64,000 bases of DNA from Gammaproteobacteria bacterium (GTDB taxonomy: Bacteria; Pseudomonadota; Gammaproteobacteria; GRL18). The position numbers and the translations under genes were made by a program. The notes beneath the pieces were generated by a model. That model worked only from the letters and a program-made list of their open reading frames with translations, did no database searches and was not told where the DNA came from. The stretch lies in contig WFNB01000014.1 in assembly GCA_015488755.1 (NCBI GenBank), forward strand, positions 1 through 64,000, written 5' to 3'. This document shows, piece after piece, positions 1 to 9,293 of this stretch. Each line of letters starts with the position of its first letter. Position 1 is the stretch's first letter.

Positions 1-408
1 TAATTAACTATTTCAGTATCTCGACCTTTAAATCAAAATGTAACTCTCCAGTCCCTTATGTATGAAATTGATAAATTTAATGTAAGCAAATTGGTTACAG
101 TTGTCAAATTGAGTTTTAAAACTAAATAAATCAGTTGAATCGTAGCGAGAATGATCAGAGTGCTGGAGATACAAGGATTTACAGGTTATTTTGGCTTTAT
201 TCGTAGTCACCCTTGTATAATGAAGTCAAAATATTCTGCAAAGCCTTGTAGATTCAGTACTATGGACATTCGCAGTAGGTTCAACTGATTTATTTAGGTT
301 AAAGCCTACGCCGATTCAACTCTGAAGTGCAACACAGGAAATTCCAGTTCTTGAAAATAAGTTCAAAATATTGATTAGTCTCGTTCCTTATCCGCATAGA
401 AACAGATA
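1..408. other. Non-coding region downstream of yqaA
   Basis: I see no convincing gene here. Short open frames exist on the minus strand, but they lack ribosome sites and protein-like composition. The stretch contains one large inverted repeat (listed separately) and AT-rich sequence. I see no clear terminator for the long minus-strand gene cluster that ends at 409. Confidence 0.6.
119..300. repeat. Palindromic repeat, long form with about 125-base insert
   Basis: The outer arms are 119-139 and 280-300, complementary at 20 of 21 positions and sharing the core CTAAATAAATCAGTTGAA. The 140-base interior has a second, imperfect inverted repeat near 160-184 and 237-261, each carrying an ACAAGG/CCTTGT core. 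A compact version with the same arms lies at 28388-28443. There the sequence passes directly from TCGTAGCGAG to TAGG, which are the two flanks of the extra DNA here. The simplest reading is one dispersed element seen once with and once without an insertion. No coding capacity is visible. Confidence 0.75.
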
Positions 409-828
409 TCAGACAGGAATGTAACTCAATAAAATATAACGTACCATTTTTCCTGTAGAAATAAAAATAATGGACTGTAACCAATGAATTTTCATTAGGC
501 CTGCGGCCATACACAATAAGTCACCAACAACAGGGAGAAAACTAAAAAATAAGATCGGAGCACCAAATTTTTGCAGTTTTTTTTCTACTAGGATGTAGTG
601 CTTACTTTCTAAAAGCCCTTCTTTTTGCTTATGCAAACCTTTACGAATTAACACACCCAAAACCCAATTACTCATACCGCCAAGTGAATTGCCCATGCCC
701 ACAACAAGGATCAAAACAAGAGTATCCCATTGTTCTTGTGCCAGCATTAACAAAAACAGGCTTTCTGAACTGCCCGGTAAAAAGGTTGCTGAGCTAAAAC
801 CACTAATGAATAAGGCCAGTAATGACAT
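409..828 (-). CDS. yqaA: YqaA/DedA-like small membrane protein
   Basis: This predicted inner-membrane protein of about 139 residues has hydrophobic segments near residues 1-20, 35-60, 90-110 and 115-137. The opening (ALFISGFSSATFLPGSSE) and the late FLPVVGDLLCMAAGLMKI match the YqaA branch of the DedA/SNARE-associated (VTT) family as I know it. Relatives are implicated in membrane homeostasis or lipid flipping, but YqaA itself has no firm function. I chose the ATG at 828 because it begins the hydrophobic segment and clears the dnaE stop. An earlier ATG at 855 would overlap dnaE, and neither has a strong ribosome site. It is the last gene of the minus-strand cluster, where many relatives carry accA after dnaE. 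Confidence 0.7.
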   Translation of the reverse strand: MSLLALFISGFSSATFLPGSSESLFLLMLAQEQWDTLVLILVVGMGNSLGGMSNWVLGVLIRKGLHKQKEGLLESKHYILVEKKLQKFGAPILFFSFLPVVGDLLCMAAGLMKIHWLQSIIFISTGKMVRYILLSYIPV

Positions 829-833
829 AATAC

Positions 834-3800
834 TTAGCGATACTTTATCTGGCAAGCAAGCTGTGTTAACTGCTCAATTCTATGCAATAACTCATTGTTT
901 AAATAGATCCGCCAGTCCTTGGATAGATGCAACATAGCCTTAGCTTTCTCTCCCTCATATTGGCAGACAATAGGACACTCTCCTGCCTCTAGAAACGGTG
1001 TTAGCACTTCTTTAAGTTGCGTGATAAAGGCATCATTAACTTGAGCATGCACCAAAGGAATAAGCAAACGTCTGGCATAATGATTACGTGCCGCATCTAA
1101 ATCATAGATCACATCCACCGTTACTCTGGCATTGCCTGAATAATGATCCAAGCCCAATTCTCCCACTAAAACAATAATGGAGTCTTTAATTAAAATATCT
1201 TTATACAATTCATATTTATCAGAGAATAGGGCAATTTCTTGACGACCACTGCGATCATCAATGGTAATAAAGGCCATTTTATCACCCCGTTTCGTATTCA
1301 TTGTGCGCATGGCAATGATTAGACCGGCAATAACAATATTTTGTTTTTTATCTGGACTCAAGTCCATTAATTTATGGGTCGTGAATTGACGTATTTCGCC
1401 TAAGTACTGTTCAATAGGATGTCCAGTAAGGTATAAGCCTAAGGTTTCTTTCTCTAAACGCAGTCGTTCATCTTCAGACCATTCTGGTAATTGACTAAAG
1501 TTACTCGAAGCCTCTCCAGAGGTACTATCCATCGCCCCCGTATTAAAGAAATCCCCACCAAATAAATCATCTTGCCCCACAGACTGAGCTTTAGAAAATT
1601 GCTCTGCTGCTTTGGTTGCTTCGGGAATGGCATTTAATAAGGTCGCTCGGTTACCAACAAAATCATCCAATGCGCCCGCTTTAATTAACGTTTCCATGAC
1701 CCGTTTATTACAACGGCGCAAATCAACCCGATTACAGAAGTCTTGAAAATCATGATAGGGGCCACCTTTTTCACGTCCTTCAATAATCGTTTCTATCGCC
1801 CCTTCACCAACACCTTTAATTGCTCCCAGTCCGTAAACAACTTCATCTTTGTCATTAACTGAGAATTTATATTCAGATAGATTGACATTCGGTACCGTAA
1901 CTATAACATTGGCATCACGACATTCTTCAATCACCATGACCACTTTTTCAGTATTGTCCATATCTGCTGATAATACAGCAGCCATAAAGGCTTCAATATA
2001 ATGCGTTTTTAACCAGAGCGTTTGATATGACACCAGAGCATAAGCAGCAGAATGTGATTTATTAAAACCATAGGCGGCAAATTTTTCCATTTGGTCAAAA
2101 ATATGTACCGCAATCTCTTTATCAACGCCATTGGCAACCGAGCCATCTTCAAAAATAGATCGCTGTTCTGCCATAACTTCCGGTTTTTTCTTACCCATAG
2201 CCCGACGTAATAAATCAGCACCGCCTAAGGTATAACCTGCAAGAACCTGCGAAATTTGCATCACTTGTTCCTGATACAGGATAGTACCATAGGTCGGTTG
2301 TAAGATAGGTTCTAGTGAAGGGTGTGGGTACTCTACTTTTTGTCGACCATGTTTACGATCAATAAAGTCATCCACCATACCCGATTGCAATGGCCCTGGG
2401 CGAAACAGAGCCACTAGAGCGACAATATCTTCAAAACAATCCGGCTGTAAACGCTTAATTAAATCTTTCATACCGCGGGATTCAAGCTGAAAAACCGCAG
2501 TGGTATCACTGGCTTTAAGGGTTTTAAAGGAAGCTCTATCAGCTAAATCAATCTTAGCAATATCAATAGGCGTTTCACCCAATCTTGCTTTTTTAGCATT
2601 AATTATTTTTAATGCCCAGTCAATGACCGTTAATGTTTTTAAACCTAGAAAGTCAAACTTGACCAGCCCTACTGTTTCAACATCATTTTTATCATATTGG
2701 GTAACAATGCTTTGTGAATCTTCTTCACAATAAATGGGAGAAAAATCATTAATATCACTGGGTGAAATAACCACGCCACCCGCATGTTTACCAACATTTT
2801 TAGTGATCCCTTCTAATGCCAAGGCCATATCAATTAAGTCACGTACGGCTTCATCATCATCATAACGCCGTTGCAATTCTTCTTCCTGTGCCATTGCTTT
2901 GGATATGGTAATACCGATATCCATAGGGATCAGTTTGGCTAAAGAATCTACAAAACCATAGCCCTGACCTTGCACTCGTCCCACATCACGAATGGCTGCT
3001 TTGGCCGCCATAGAACCAAAGGTAATAATTTGTGACACCCTGTCACGACCATAGGTTTCTGCCACATATTGAATAACTCTATCACGGCCATCCATACAAA
3101 AATCAATATCAAAATCAGGCATAGAAACCCGTTCTGGATTTAAAAATCGCTCAAAGAGTAAATCATATTCTAAGGGATCTAAATCGGTAATAGTCATCGC
3201 ATAGGCAACTAAAGAACCGGCACCTGAACCACGACCAGGCCCAACAGGCACATCATTTTCTTTTGACCACTTGATAAAGTCAGCAACGATTAAAAAGTAG
3301 CCGGGAAAGCCCATTTGAATGATAACATCCAGCTCAATATCAAGACGTTCCCGATAGGATTTTATTTTATCTGTATAATTTTCATCATCTAAGCAACCCT
3401 CGCCAAATAGTTGAGCAAAGCGTTCATTTAAGCCCTTATGAGAGATCAAGCGAAAGTGCTCATCCATACTAAGTCCTTCAGGGATAGGACAATCGGGCAG
3501 GAAATTTTCCCCAAGATGCAAACTAACATTACAGCGTTTGGCAATTTCTAAGGTATTTTCAATCGCTTCAGGAATATCTGCAAACAAAGTACACATCTGT
3601 TGCTGAGACTTAAAATACTGTTCTGGTGAGTAGTCATGTGGCCGGTTTTTATCCGCTAAAATTCGTCCCTGATTGACACAAACACGCGCTTCATGGGCAG
3701 CAAAATTAGCTTCTTCAAGAAAGCGTACGGCATTAGTGGCGACCACAGGCAAGCCTGTTTGTTCTGCCAAAGCAACTGCCTGATGCAAAAAAGTTTCATC

Positions 3801-4331
3801 ACCACTGCGGTTCGTCCTATGCAACTCAAAGTAAACACTTTGTGGAAACAGTTGTTGATAAAAAGTTAAGGCCTGTTTTGCTTCTGTGTATTTGTCTGCA
3901 AGTAACAATTCACCCACATCACTGTGCTTGCCAAGCAAAGCAATTAAGCCATCAGAGTGTTGATGCAACCATTCTCGTTCTATTATCGCCTTACCTAAAT
4001 GTTGGCCATGTAAATAACTTTGGCTAATTAATTTTTTTAGGTTTAAATAGCCTTCATTATTTTTACATAAGACCAGCAAGCGAAATGGTTTAGCAGGCTC
4101 TACCTCATTTTTTAGCCAGAGATCAGCACCTAAGATGGCTTTAATACCTGCATTTAAGCAGGCTTGATACATTTTCACCAGAGCATATAGATTACTTTGA
4201 TCGGTAATGGCAATAGCCGGCATTGCCATATTCTTCACCATACTAACCAATGGTTTGAGACGAACAATACCGTCAACAATTGAAAATTCTGTATGTAGAT
4301 TTAGATGAATAAATTGTTGGCTATCGGACAT
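834..4331 (-). CDS. dnaE: DNA polymerase III subunit alpha
   Basis: The replicative polymerase catalytic subunit extends DNA within the cytoplasmic holoenzyme. The 1165-residue length is standard for DnaE1. An N-terminal PHP domain opens with HLNLHTEFSIVDG. The palm carries the catalytic aspartates in PDFDIDF (about residues 401-407) and a third in KFDFLGLKTLT (about 555). The fingers (FNKSHSAAYALVSYQTLW) are followed by helix-hairpin-helix and OB-fold regions (VIAGLIIAMRTMNTKRGDKMAFITIDD). It lies 60 bases after rnhB, as in enterobacteria and pseudomonads. Nothing is truncated. Assignment is very secure. Confidence 0.98.
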   Translation of the reverse strand: MSDSQQFIHLNLHTEFSIVDGIVRLKPLVSMVKNMAMPAIAITDQSNLYALVKMYQACLNAGIKAILGADLWLKNEVEPAKPFRLLVLCKNNEGYLNLKKLISQSYLHGQHLGKAIIEREWLHQHSDGLIALLGKHSDVGELLLADKYTEAKQALTFYQQLFPQSVYFELHRTNRSGDETFLHQAVALAEQTGLPVVATNAVRFLEEANFAAHEARVCVNQGRILADKNRPHDYSPEQYFKSQQQMCTLFADIPEAIENTLEIAKRCNVSLHLGENFLPDCPIPEGLSMDEHFRLISHKGLNERFAQLFGEGCLDDENYTDKIKSYRERLDIELDVIIQMGFPGYFLIVADFIKWSKENDVPVGPGRGSGAGSLVAYAMTITDLDPLEYDLLFERFLNPERVSMPDFDIDFCMDGRDRVIQYVAETYGRDRVSQIITFGSMAAKAAIRDVGRVQGQGYGFVDSLAKLIPMDIGITISKAMAQEEELQRRYDDDEAVRDLIDMALALEGITKNVGKHAGGVVISPSDINDFSPIYCEEDSQSIVTQYDKNDVETVGLVKFDFLGLKTLTVIDWALKIINAKKARLGETPIDIAKIDLADRASFKTLKASDTTAVFQLESRGMKDLIKRLQPDCFEDIVALVALFRPGPLQSGMVDDFIDRKHGRQKVEYPHPSLEPILQPTYGTILYQEQVMQISQVLAGYTLGGADLLRRAMGKKKPEVMAEQRSIFEDGSVANGVDKEIAVHIFDQMEKFAAYGFNKSHSAAYALVSYQTLWLKTHYIEAFMAAVLSADMDNTEKVVMVIEECRDANVIVTVPNVNLSEYKFSVNDKDEVVYGLGAIKGVGEGAIETIIEGREKGGPYHDFQDFCNRVDLRRCNKRVMETLIKAGALDDFVGNRATLLNAIPEATKAAEQFSKAQSVGQDDLFGGDFFNTGAMDSTSGEASSNFSQLPEWSEDERLRLEKETLGLYLTGHPIEQYLGEIRQFTTHKLMDLSPDKKQNIVIAGLIIAMRTMNTKRGDKMAFITIDDRSGRQEIALFSDKYELYKDILIKDSIIVLVGELGLDHYSGNARVTVDVIYDLDAARNHYARRLLIPLVHAQVNDAFITQLKEVLTPFLEAGECPIVCQYEGEKAKAMLHLSKDWRIYLNNELLHRIEQLTQLACQIKYR

Positions 4332-4391
4332 ACGGGTAAATTGCCTTTATAACATAACTTAAGCTGAAGTCTAGGGAGTTGAGATTTACTA

Positions 4392-4991
4392 TTAACTTAA
4401 TTCAATGATTTTTTGTACTGGTTTAAAACTTTTCCGATGGATAGGGCTAATTCCCAATTGCTGTAACGCTTCTCTATGAAACTGAGTTGGGTAGCCTTTG
4501 TGTTTGGCAAAACCATAGCCCGGATAAACAGCATCCAGAGCAATCATTTCATTATCCCGTGCCACTTTGGCTAAAATAGACGCGGCACTGATGGCGGCTA
4601 CTTTTGCATCACCTTTAATAACGGCTTCACAGGGATATGAAATCTGTGGGCAGAAAGTACCATCAACTAAGACTCTATCAGGGATCAGACTTAGACCTTC
4701 AATAGCTCGTTTCATTGCCAACAAGCTTGCTTGAAGGACATTCAATTCATCCACTTCTTCATGTTCTGCCCGAGCAATGCAATAGCATAATGCATGCTCT
4801 TTAATTTGCTCTGCTAATAACTGGCGCTTTTTTTCTGTTAATTTTTTAGAATCCGCTAAACCATCAATCGGCTTATGAGGGTCAAGGATCACCGCTGCAG
4901 TCACTACTGCTCCAGCAAGAGGTCCACGCCCAACTTCATCAACACCGGCAATATTACCCGTTAAATTGGCATAATGGGGATCAAAGCTCAT
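4392..4991 (-). CDS. rnhB: Ribonuclease HII
   Basis: The enzyme cleaves RNA in RNA-DNA hybrids and starts removal of misincorporated ribonucleotides from DNA. At 199 residues it has normal length. The N-terminal [17 protein letters not shown] holds the paired Asp-Glu of the active site. VLVDGTFCP gives the next acidic residue, and [18 protein letters not shown] holds the last aspartate. It sits between lpxB and dnaE in the conserved gammaproteobacterial order. The start is the ATG of [10 protein letters not shown], 30 bases after lpxB. Confidence 0.97.
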   Translation of the reverse strand: MSFDPHYANLTGNIAGVDEVGRGPLAGAVVTAAVILDPHKPIDGLADSKKLTEKKRQLLAEQIKEHALCYCIARAEHEEVDELNVLQASLLAMKRAIEGLSLIPDRVLVDGTFCPQISYPCEAVIKGDAKVAAISAASILAKVARDNEMIALDAVYPGYGFAKHKGYPTQFHREALQQLGISPIHRKSFKPVQKIIELS

Positions 4992-5021
4992 ATAAATAAG
5001 TCCTATTTAGAAGCAATTAAC

Positions 5022-6188
5022 TCAGTCTGCATTACGCTGTTTTTGCAAATAATCAATAACAGCCTGCGCGGCCATTTGATCGGCATTTTGGCGTAAGAGT
5101 AAATGAATATCATGAAACACTGCCAATTTATTTTTCCATAATTCACTTGATAGTAAGCTCAATAATTTTGGTGCTAAAACCTCTGAACGGACTTCATCTT
5201 GAGTAATTTCTTCTACTAAGGCTTCTCCTGCCAGCAGATTGGGCAGAGAATAGTAAGGGACTTTTAATAAGCGCTTAGCAACCCAATACGTGATAGGGGA
5301 AAGTTTATAAGCAACCAGCATGGGCTTTTTCAACAATAAAGCTTCTAGTGCTGCGGTACCAGAGGCAAGCAATACGGCATTGGATGCCGCCATAACCTCT
5401 CTAGAATGACCATTATGTAAAATAAAACGGGCACGAATATCAGGCTTATAATGAGTATGTAAAGCCAACGCCTGCTCAAAAAAATGGCGTGTTTTATCAT
5501 TAACAAAGGGAATTAAAAATAATAAATCAGGCTGCGTTTTTAAGCACAATAAGAGCGTTTCAAGAAAAGGCTTGGTCAACCGAGTCACTTCTGACATGCG
5601 ACTTCCCGGTAAAACAGCAATCACCGTTTGTTCTATCGGCACATCGAGTTTTATTTTTTTCCGTGCCTGTTCTAAATCAATATGCAAATCAATATCATCG
5701 GCTAATGTATGACCAATGTATTTAACGGAAATATTATGGTTTTCATAAAAACGGGCTTCAAAGGGAAATAAGGTCAGAATAAGATCAACTGAACGAGCAA
5801 TTTTAGCCAGCCGATATTGACGCCATGCCCATACGGATGGGCTGACATAGTGTATGGTACCAATACCTGACTCTTTAAGTTTTGCTTCAACCACTAAGTT
5901 AAAATCAGGGGCATCAATGCCAATAAAGACATCAGGAGGATCGGCAATAAAGTGCTGGGTGAGTTCCTTACGAATAGAAGACAATTCTTTATAATGAGCG
6001 AGAACTTCTACCAAGCCCATAACCGATAATTTTTCTGCTGGATAAAGGGCTTTACAACCTGCTTCTATCATCAATGGCCCAGCAATCCCCTCAAACTTGG
6101 CATCGGGACAATGTGCTAAAATTGCTTTTATAAGCCCTGCTGCAAGAATGTCTCCCGATGCTTCTCCTGCAATAATGCCAATACGCAT
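5022..6188 (-). CDS. lpxB: Lipid-A-disaccharide synthase
   Basis: This peripheral inner-membrane GT19 glycosyltransferase joins UDP-diacylglucosamine and lipid X to form the lipid A disaccharide. The 388-residue protein begins with the typical MRIGIIAGEASGDILAAGLI. It contains PDVFIGIDAPDFN, HYVSPSVWAWR and AVLPGSRMSEV, and a C-terminal half with LASGTAALEALL and YSLPNLLAGEALVEE, all characteristic of LpxB. The start overlaps the lpxA stop by one base, so the pair is probably translationally coupled. Confidence 0.98.
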   Translation of the reverse strand: MRIGIIAGEASGDILAAGLIKAILAHCPDAKFEGIAGPLMIEAGCKALYPAEKLSVMGLVEVLAHYKELSSIRKELTQHFIADPPDVFIGIDAPDFNLVVEAKLKESGIGTIHYVSPSVWAWRQYRLAKIARSVDLILTLFPFEARFYENHNISVKYIGHTLADDIDLHIDLEQARKKIKLDVPIEQTVIAVLPGSRMSEVTRLTKPFLETLLLCLKTQPDLLFLIPFVNDKTRHFFEQALALHTHYKPDIRARFILHNGHSREVMAASNAVLLASGTAALEALLLKKPMLVAYKLSPITYWVAKRLLKVPYYSLPNLLAGEALVEEITQDEVRSEVLAPKLLSLLSSELWKNKLAVFHDIHLLLRQNADQMAAQAVIDYLQKQRNAD

Positions 6189-6988
6189 TAGCGGACAATA
6201 CCTCGAGTGACATCATTACTTAAGAACTCAATCATTAACGATAGCTCTTCGCAATTGGTTGCCAATTCATTTATCTCGGTAATCGCATCGTCAAAAGTAA
6301 GGTTCAAGCGATAAAGAGCTTTATAGGCAGCACGCATTGCTTTAATGGTATCTGAAGAAAAACCATGACGTTTTAAACCTTCAACATTCAAGCCATGTGG
6401 CTTTGCCATGTGCCCTGCAATCATTAAATAGGGGGGAACATCTTTGGAAATAACACTATTCATGGCACTAAACACATAAGAACCAATCGTACAAAATTGA
6501 TGAACCAAAGAAAAACCACCTAAAATAGCATGGTCATGAATGCTTACATGGCCAGCAAGTGCCACATTATTAGCCAGAATAATATTATTGCCAACAACAC
6601 AATCATGAGCAATATGTACATAGGCCATAATCAGATTATCATTACCTAAGGAGGTTGTACCTCGATCTTGAGTAGTGCCACGGTTTAGGGTGGTAAATTC
6701 TCGAATGATATTTTTATCACCGATAACAAGGTGAGTATCTTCCCCTTGGTATTTTTTATCCTGTGGTGCTTCACCAATGGAACTGAATTGAAAAAACTCA
6801 TTATCCTTACCGATAAGGGTTGGACCATTAATCACCACATGAGAGGCAATTTTATTACCGCTGTCAATTTTAACCTTGGCACCAATTACCGTATAGGGAC
6901 CTACTTGAATATCATCTGCTAATTCAGCTGAAGGATCGATAATAGCAGTAGGATGGATCAGAGAATGAGTTAAATTTTCTTGAGGCAT
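6188..6988 (-). CDS. lpxA: UDP-N-acetylglucosamine acyltransferase
   Basis: The enzyme catalyses the first step of lipid A synthesis, transfer of a 3-hydroxyacyl chain from ACP to UDP-GlcNAc. Its 266 residues form a left-handed beta helix of hexapeptide repeats (for example IHPTAIIDPSAELADDIQVG). The catalytic histidine lies in YVHIAHDCVVGNN (about residue 130), and the family signature AGHVSIHDHAILGGFSLVHQ follows. The helical C-terminal domain is complete. It lies between fabZ and lpxB, the classical order. Confidence 0.97.
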   Translation of the reverse strand: MPQENLTHSLIHPTAIIDPSAELADDIQVGPYTVIGAKVKIDSGNKIASHVVINGPTLIGKDNEFFQFSSIGEAPQDKKYQGEDTHLVIGDKNIIREFTTLNRGTTQDRGTTSLGNDNLIMAYVHIAHDCVVGNNIILANNVALAGHVSIHDHAILGGFSLVHQFCTIGSYVFSAMNSVISKDVPPYLMIAGHMAKPHGLNVEGLKRHGFSSDTIKAMRAAYKALYRLNLTFDDAITEINELATNCEELSLMIEFLSNDVTRGIVR

Positions 6989-7041
6989 TTTTAAGATACT
7001 TTTTAAGGCATGTATTGAGACATCTTGAGACAGTCAATTAA

Positions 7042-7497
7042 TCAGGCATCGCGTTCAGCACACATCAGTTCAGCAGAGGCAACCATATTGTCATCAACCG
7101 TTGCAACGGCTTTAAACTTCCAAACACCACGCATATTTTTAATCACTTCAACATTAAGCATTAATTGCTCACCGGGATTTACAGGACGCTTAAAGCGTGC
7201 CTTATCAATACCCACAAGATAGTACAATGATTTACCATCTGGCTTTGAATTTGTTGATTTATAGGCTAAAATTCCTGTTGCCTGCGCCAAAGCCTCGATG
7301 ACTAGAACGCCGGGAAGTATCGGTTTATTTGGAAAATGTCCCGTAAACTGCGGCTCATTATAAGTCACATTTTTAAGTGCTAAAAGTGATTTTCCAGGTT
7401 CAAAATCAAGAACCTTATCGACTAAAAGAAATGGATAGCGATGTGGCAAATGTTCTAATACATCATTAATATCCATTGAATTAAGTTGCTTTGACAT
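7042..7497 (-). CDS. fabZ: 3-hydroxyacyl-ACP dehydratase FabZ
   Basis: This hot-dog-fold enzyme dehydrates beta-hydroxyacyl-ACP in fatty acid elongation. At 151 residues it carries the signatures [17 protein letters not shown] and [21 protein letters not shown], which contain the catalytic His and Glu. It is placed between lpxD and lpxA as in other Gammaproteobacteria, where its activity is balanced against LpxA/LpxC for hydroxyacyl-ACP. The chosen start is [11 protein letters not shown]. An internal Met at residue 8 is an alternative. Confidence 0.97.
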   Translation of the reverse strand: MSKQLNSMDINDVLEHLPHRYPFLLVDKVLDFEPGKSLLALKNVTYNEPQFTGHFPNKPILPGVLVIEALAQATGILAYKSTNSKPDGKSLYYLVGIDKARFKRPVNPGEQLMLNVEVIKNMRGVWKFKAVATVDDNMVASAELMCAERDA

Positions 7498-7558
7498 TTT
7501 TTTCTTCTTTTTAAAAGTGTATCAATAATATATTATCAGCCTTAAAAAGTGGCCGGAA

Positions 7559-8605
7559 TTACTTTCTTTTGTCTAATTCGTGTAGTTGTCGATCTAATTC
7601 ACTTACACAACGGTACATTTTATCCAGTTGTTTAAAACGGACAAAGTTTTTATGCCAGTGGGCATTTTCTTGTAAAGGGGTTCCCGATGAATACACACCC
7701 GCCTTTGATACGGATTTAGTAACCAAAGAAGTTGCTGTAATATGCACATGATCAGCAATGCTAAGATGCCCTAAAATACCTGCACCGCCACCAATAGCAC
7801 AATACTGGCCAATTGTTGTACTACCTGCGATACCCACACAACCAGCGATGGCTGTATTTTTGCCTATTTTTACATTATGAGCAATCTGAATCAGGTTATC
7901 TAATTTAACACCCTCGGCAATAAAAGTGTCTTCAATCGCACCCCTATCTATCGTGGTATTAGCACCTATTTCAACACGATCACCAATAATAACACCACCT
8001 AATTGCGGCACTTTTAGCCATTCGCCTTGCTCATTGGCGATACCGAAGCCATCACTGCCAATAATAGCACCTGAGTGAATAATACAGTGAGCACCGATAG
8101 TGACCCCCGTATAAATAACAACATTAGGATAAATAATTGTGTTATGGGCAATGCTTACCGCCTCAGCAATAACACAACCCGCATGAATGTGAACATTATC
8201 ACCAATAATAACCTCTGAGCCAATACTGACATGAGAGTCTATGGTCACATTTTTTCCCAGAGTCACACCATTGGCAATAATCGCACTGGATGCAATCTCT
8301 GTTTTTTTAGCCTCTTTTTTTGTCAGCCAAGTGGCTATTTTAGCATAAGCTAAATAGGGATCATCGGCCAAAATAGCATTCGTTGGGCAGTTATTTACAT
8401 CATCGGGATGAAGTATAACGATTGACGCCTTGGTTTTTAATAAAAACTTATGATATTTTCTATTGGCAAAAAAACTTAAATCCGATGCCTTTGCTGATTC
8501 TAATGTCGCAATACCACTAATATAAGCATCCGATTGACCAACTATTTCAGCACCAATAAGATCAGCAAGTTCTTTTATACTGGTTTGTCGAGTTGGAATA
8601 GACAT
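7559..8605 (-). CDS. lpxD: UDP-3-O-acylglucosamine N-acyltransferase
   Basis: The third lipid A step adds a hydroxyacyl chain to the 2-amino group of UDP-3-O-acylglucosamine. The 348-residue protein has an N-terminal uridine-binding domain (IKELADLIGAEIVG...LSFFANRKY) and a hexapeptide beta helix. The catalytic region is IQIAHNVKIGKNTAIAGCVG with GAGILGHLSIADHVHI. The C-terminal helix (RFKQLDKMYRCVSELDRQL) is present. It lies between skp and fabZ. Spacing of about 60 bases on either side suggests one transcript. Confidence 0.97.
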   Translation of the reverse strand: MSIPTRQTSIKELADLIGAEIVGQSDAYISGIATLESAKASDLSFFANRKYHKFLLKTKASIVILHPDDVNNCPTNAILADDPYLAYAKIATWLTKKEAKKTEIASSAIIANGVTLGKNVTIDSHVSIGSEVIIGDNVHIHAGCVIAEAVSIAHNTIIYPNVVIYTGVTIGAHCIIHSGAIIGSDGFGIANEQGEWLKVPQLGGVIIGDRVEIGANTTIDRGAIEDTFIAEGVKLDNLIQIAHNVKIGKNTAIAGCVGIAGSTTIGQYCAIGGGAGILGHLSIADHVHITATSLVTKSVSKAGVYSSGTPLQENAHWHKNFVRFKQLDKMYRCVSELDRQLHELDKRK

Positions 8606-8680
8606 GAACTATTAAATTACCCAGTTTCCTCTTTTAAAGAGAAACAATTAATCAAAAGACGATAATATGAACAAAATGCA

Positions 8681-9196
8681 TTATTTGCCGGAGCGGTATT
8701 GTGTTTTCAATTGTGCCAGAATTTTATCAGTGATATCAATTTGCTTACTCGCATAAATAACGCCCTCACTGACAATAAGATCGTATTTACCCCGTTTAGC
8801 TATTGTCTGTATTGATTTAAGTACCGATTGCTGCAATTTAATCAGTTCTTCATTTTGGCGAATACTTAGGTCTTCTTTAAAAGCCGCTTTATCACGTTCA
8901 AGATCTCTTCTTAATAAAGTTATTTTTCTTTTTAATTTAGTCAATTCTTGGCTAGACAGAATGGCGGCATCCTTTTGAAGTTTTTCTGTATTCTTCTGGA
9001 TCTTTTTTTGTAAACTCACTAAGGATTTATCCCGCTTAGCAAATTCTTTTTGCAATTTATTGCGAGCTGACTCAGCCTGAGGTGCTTTTTGTAAAAGTTT
9101 AGCTTGATTCACAAAAGCAATTTTTTGTTCTGCATAAGCAAACGATACTGAAAAAAGTAATACGATTAAAATAAATAATCGGGAATAATTCGCCAT
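8681..9196 (-). CDS. skp: Periplasmic chaperone Skp/OmpH
   Basis: The protein holds unfolded outer-membrane proteins in the periplasm and delivers them to the BAM complex. The 171-residue precursor has a signal peptide (about residues 1-22, ending FAYA). A highly charged coiled-coil arm follows (residues about 45-110, rich in Lys, Glu and Leu), then a short beta region (GKYDLIVSEGVIYASKQIDIT). Its place directly after bamA and before lpxD is the conserved one. Confidence 0.95.
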   Translation of the reverse strand: MANYSRLFILIVLLFSVSFAYAEQKIAFVNQAKLLQKAPQAESARNKLQKEFAKRDKSLVSLQKKIQKNTEKLQKDAAILSSQELTKLKRKITLLRRDLERDKAAFKEDLSIRQNEELIKLQQSVLKSIQTIAKRGKYDLIVSEGVIYASKQIDITDKILAQLKTQYRSGK

Positions 9197-9293
9197 TTTT
9201 TCTTCCTAAAGTTCGTGTAGTGTAATTTTATTCTAATTAAGTTTATAGAGCACTTTAAAGCATGCTTCATTCAAACTAACAAAGTAATATTAG

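Noticed and set aside
28-210. Short minus-strand open frame near the left edge
   Set aside because: It crosses the palindromic repeat, has no ribosome site and no protein-like composition.
299-514. Minus-strand open frame overlapping the end of yqaA
   Set aside because: It overlaps the well-supported membrane-protein frame and begins inside it, with unconvincing residues.
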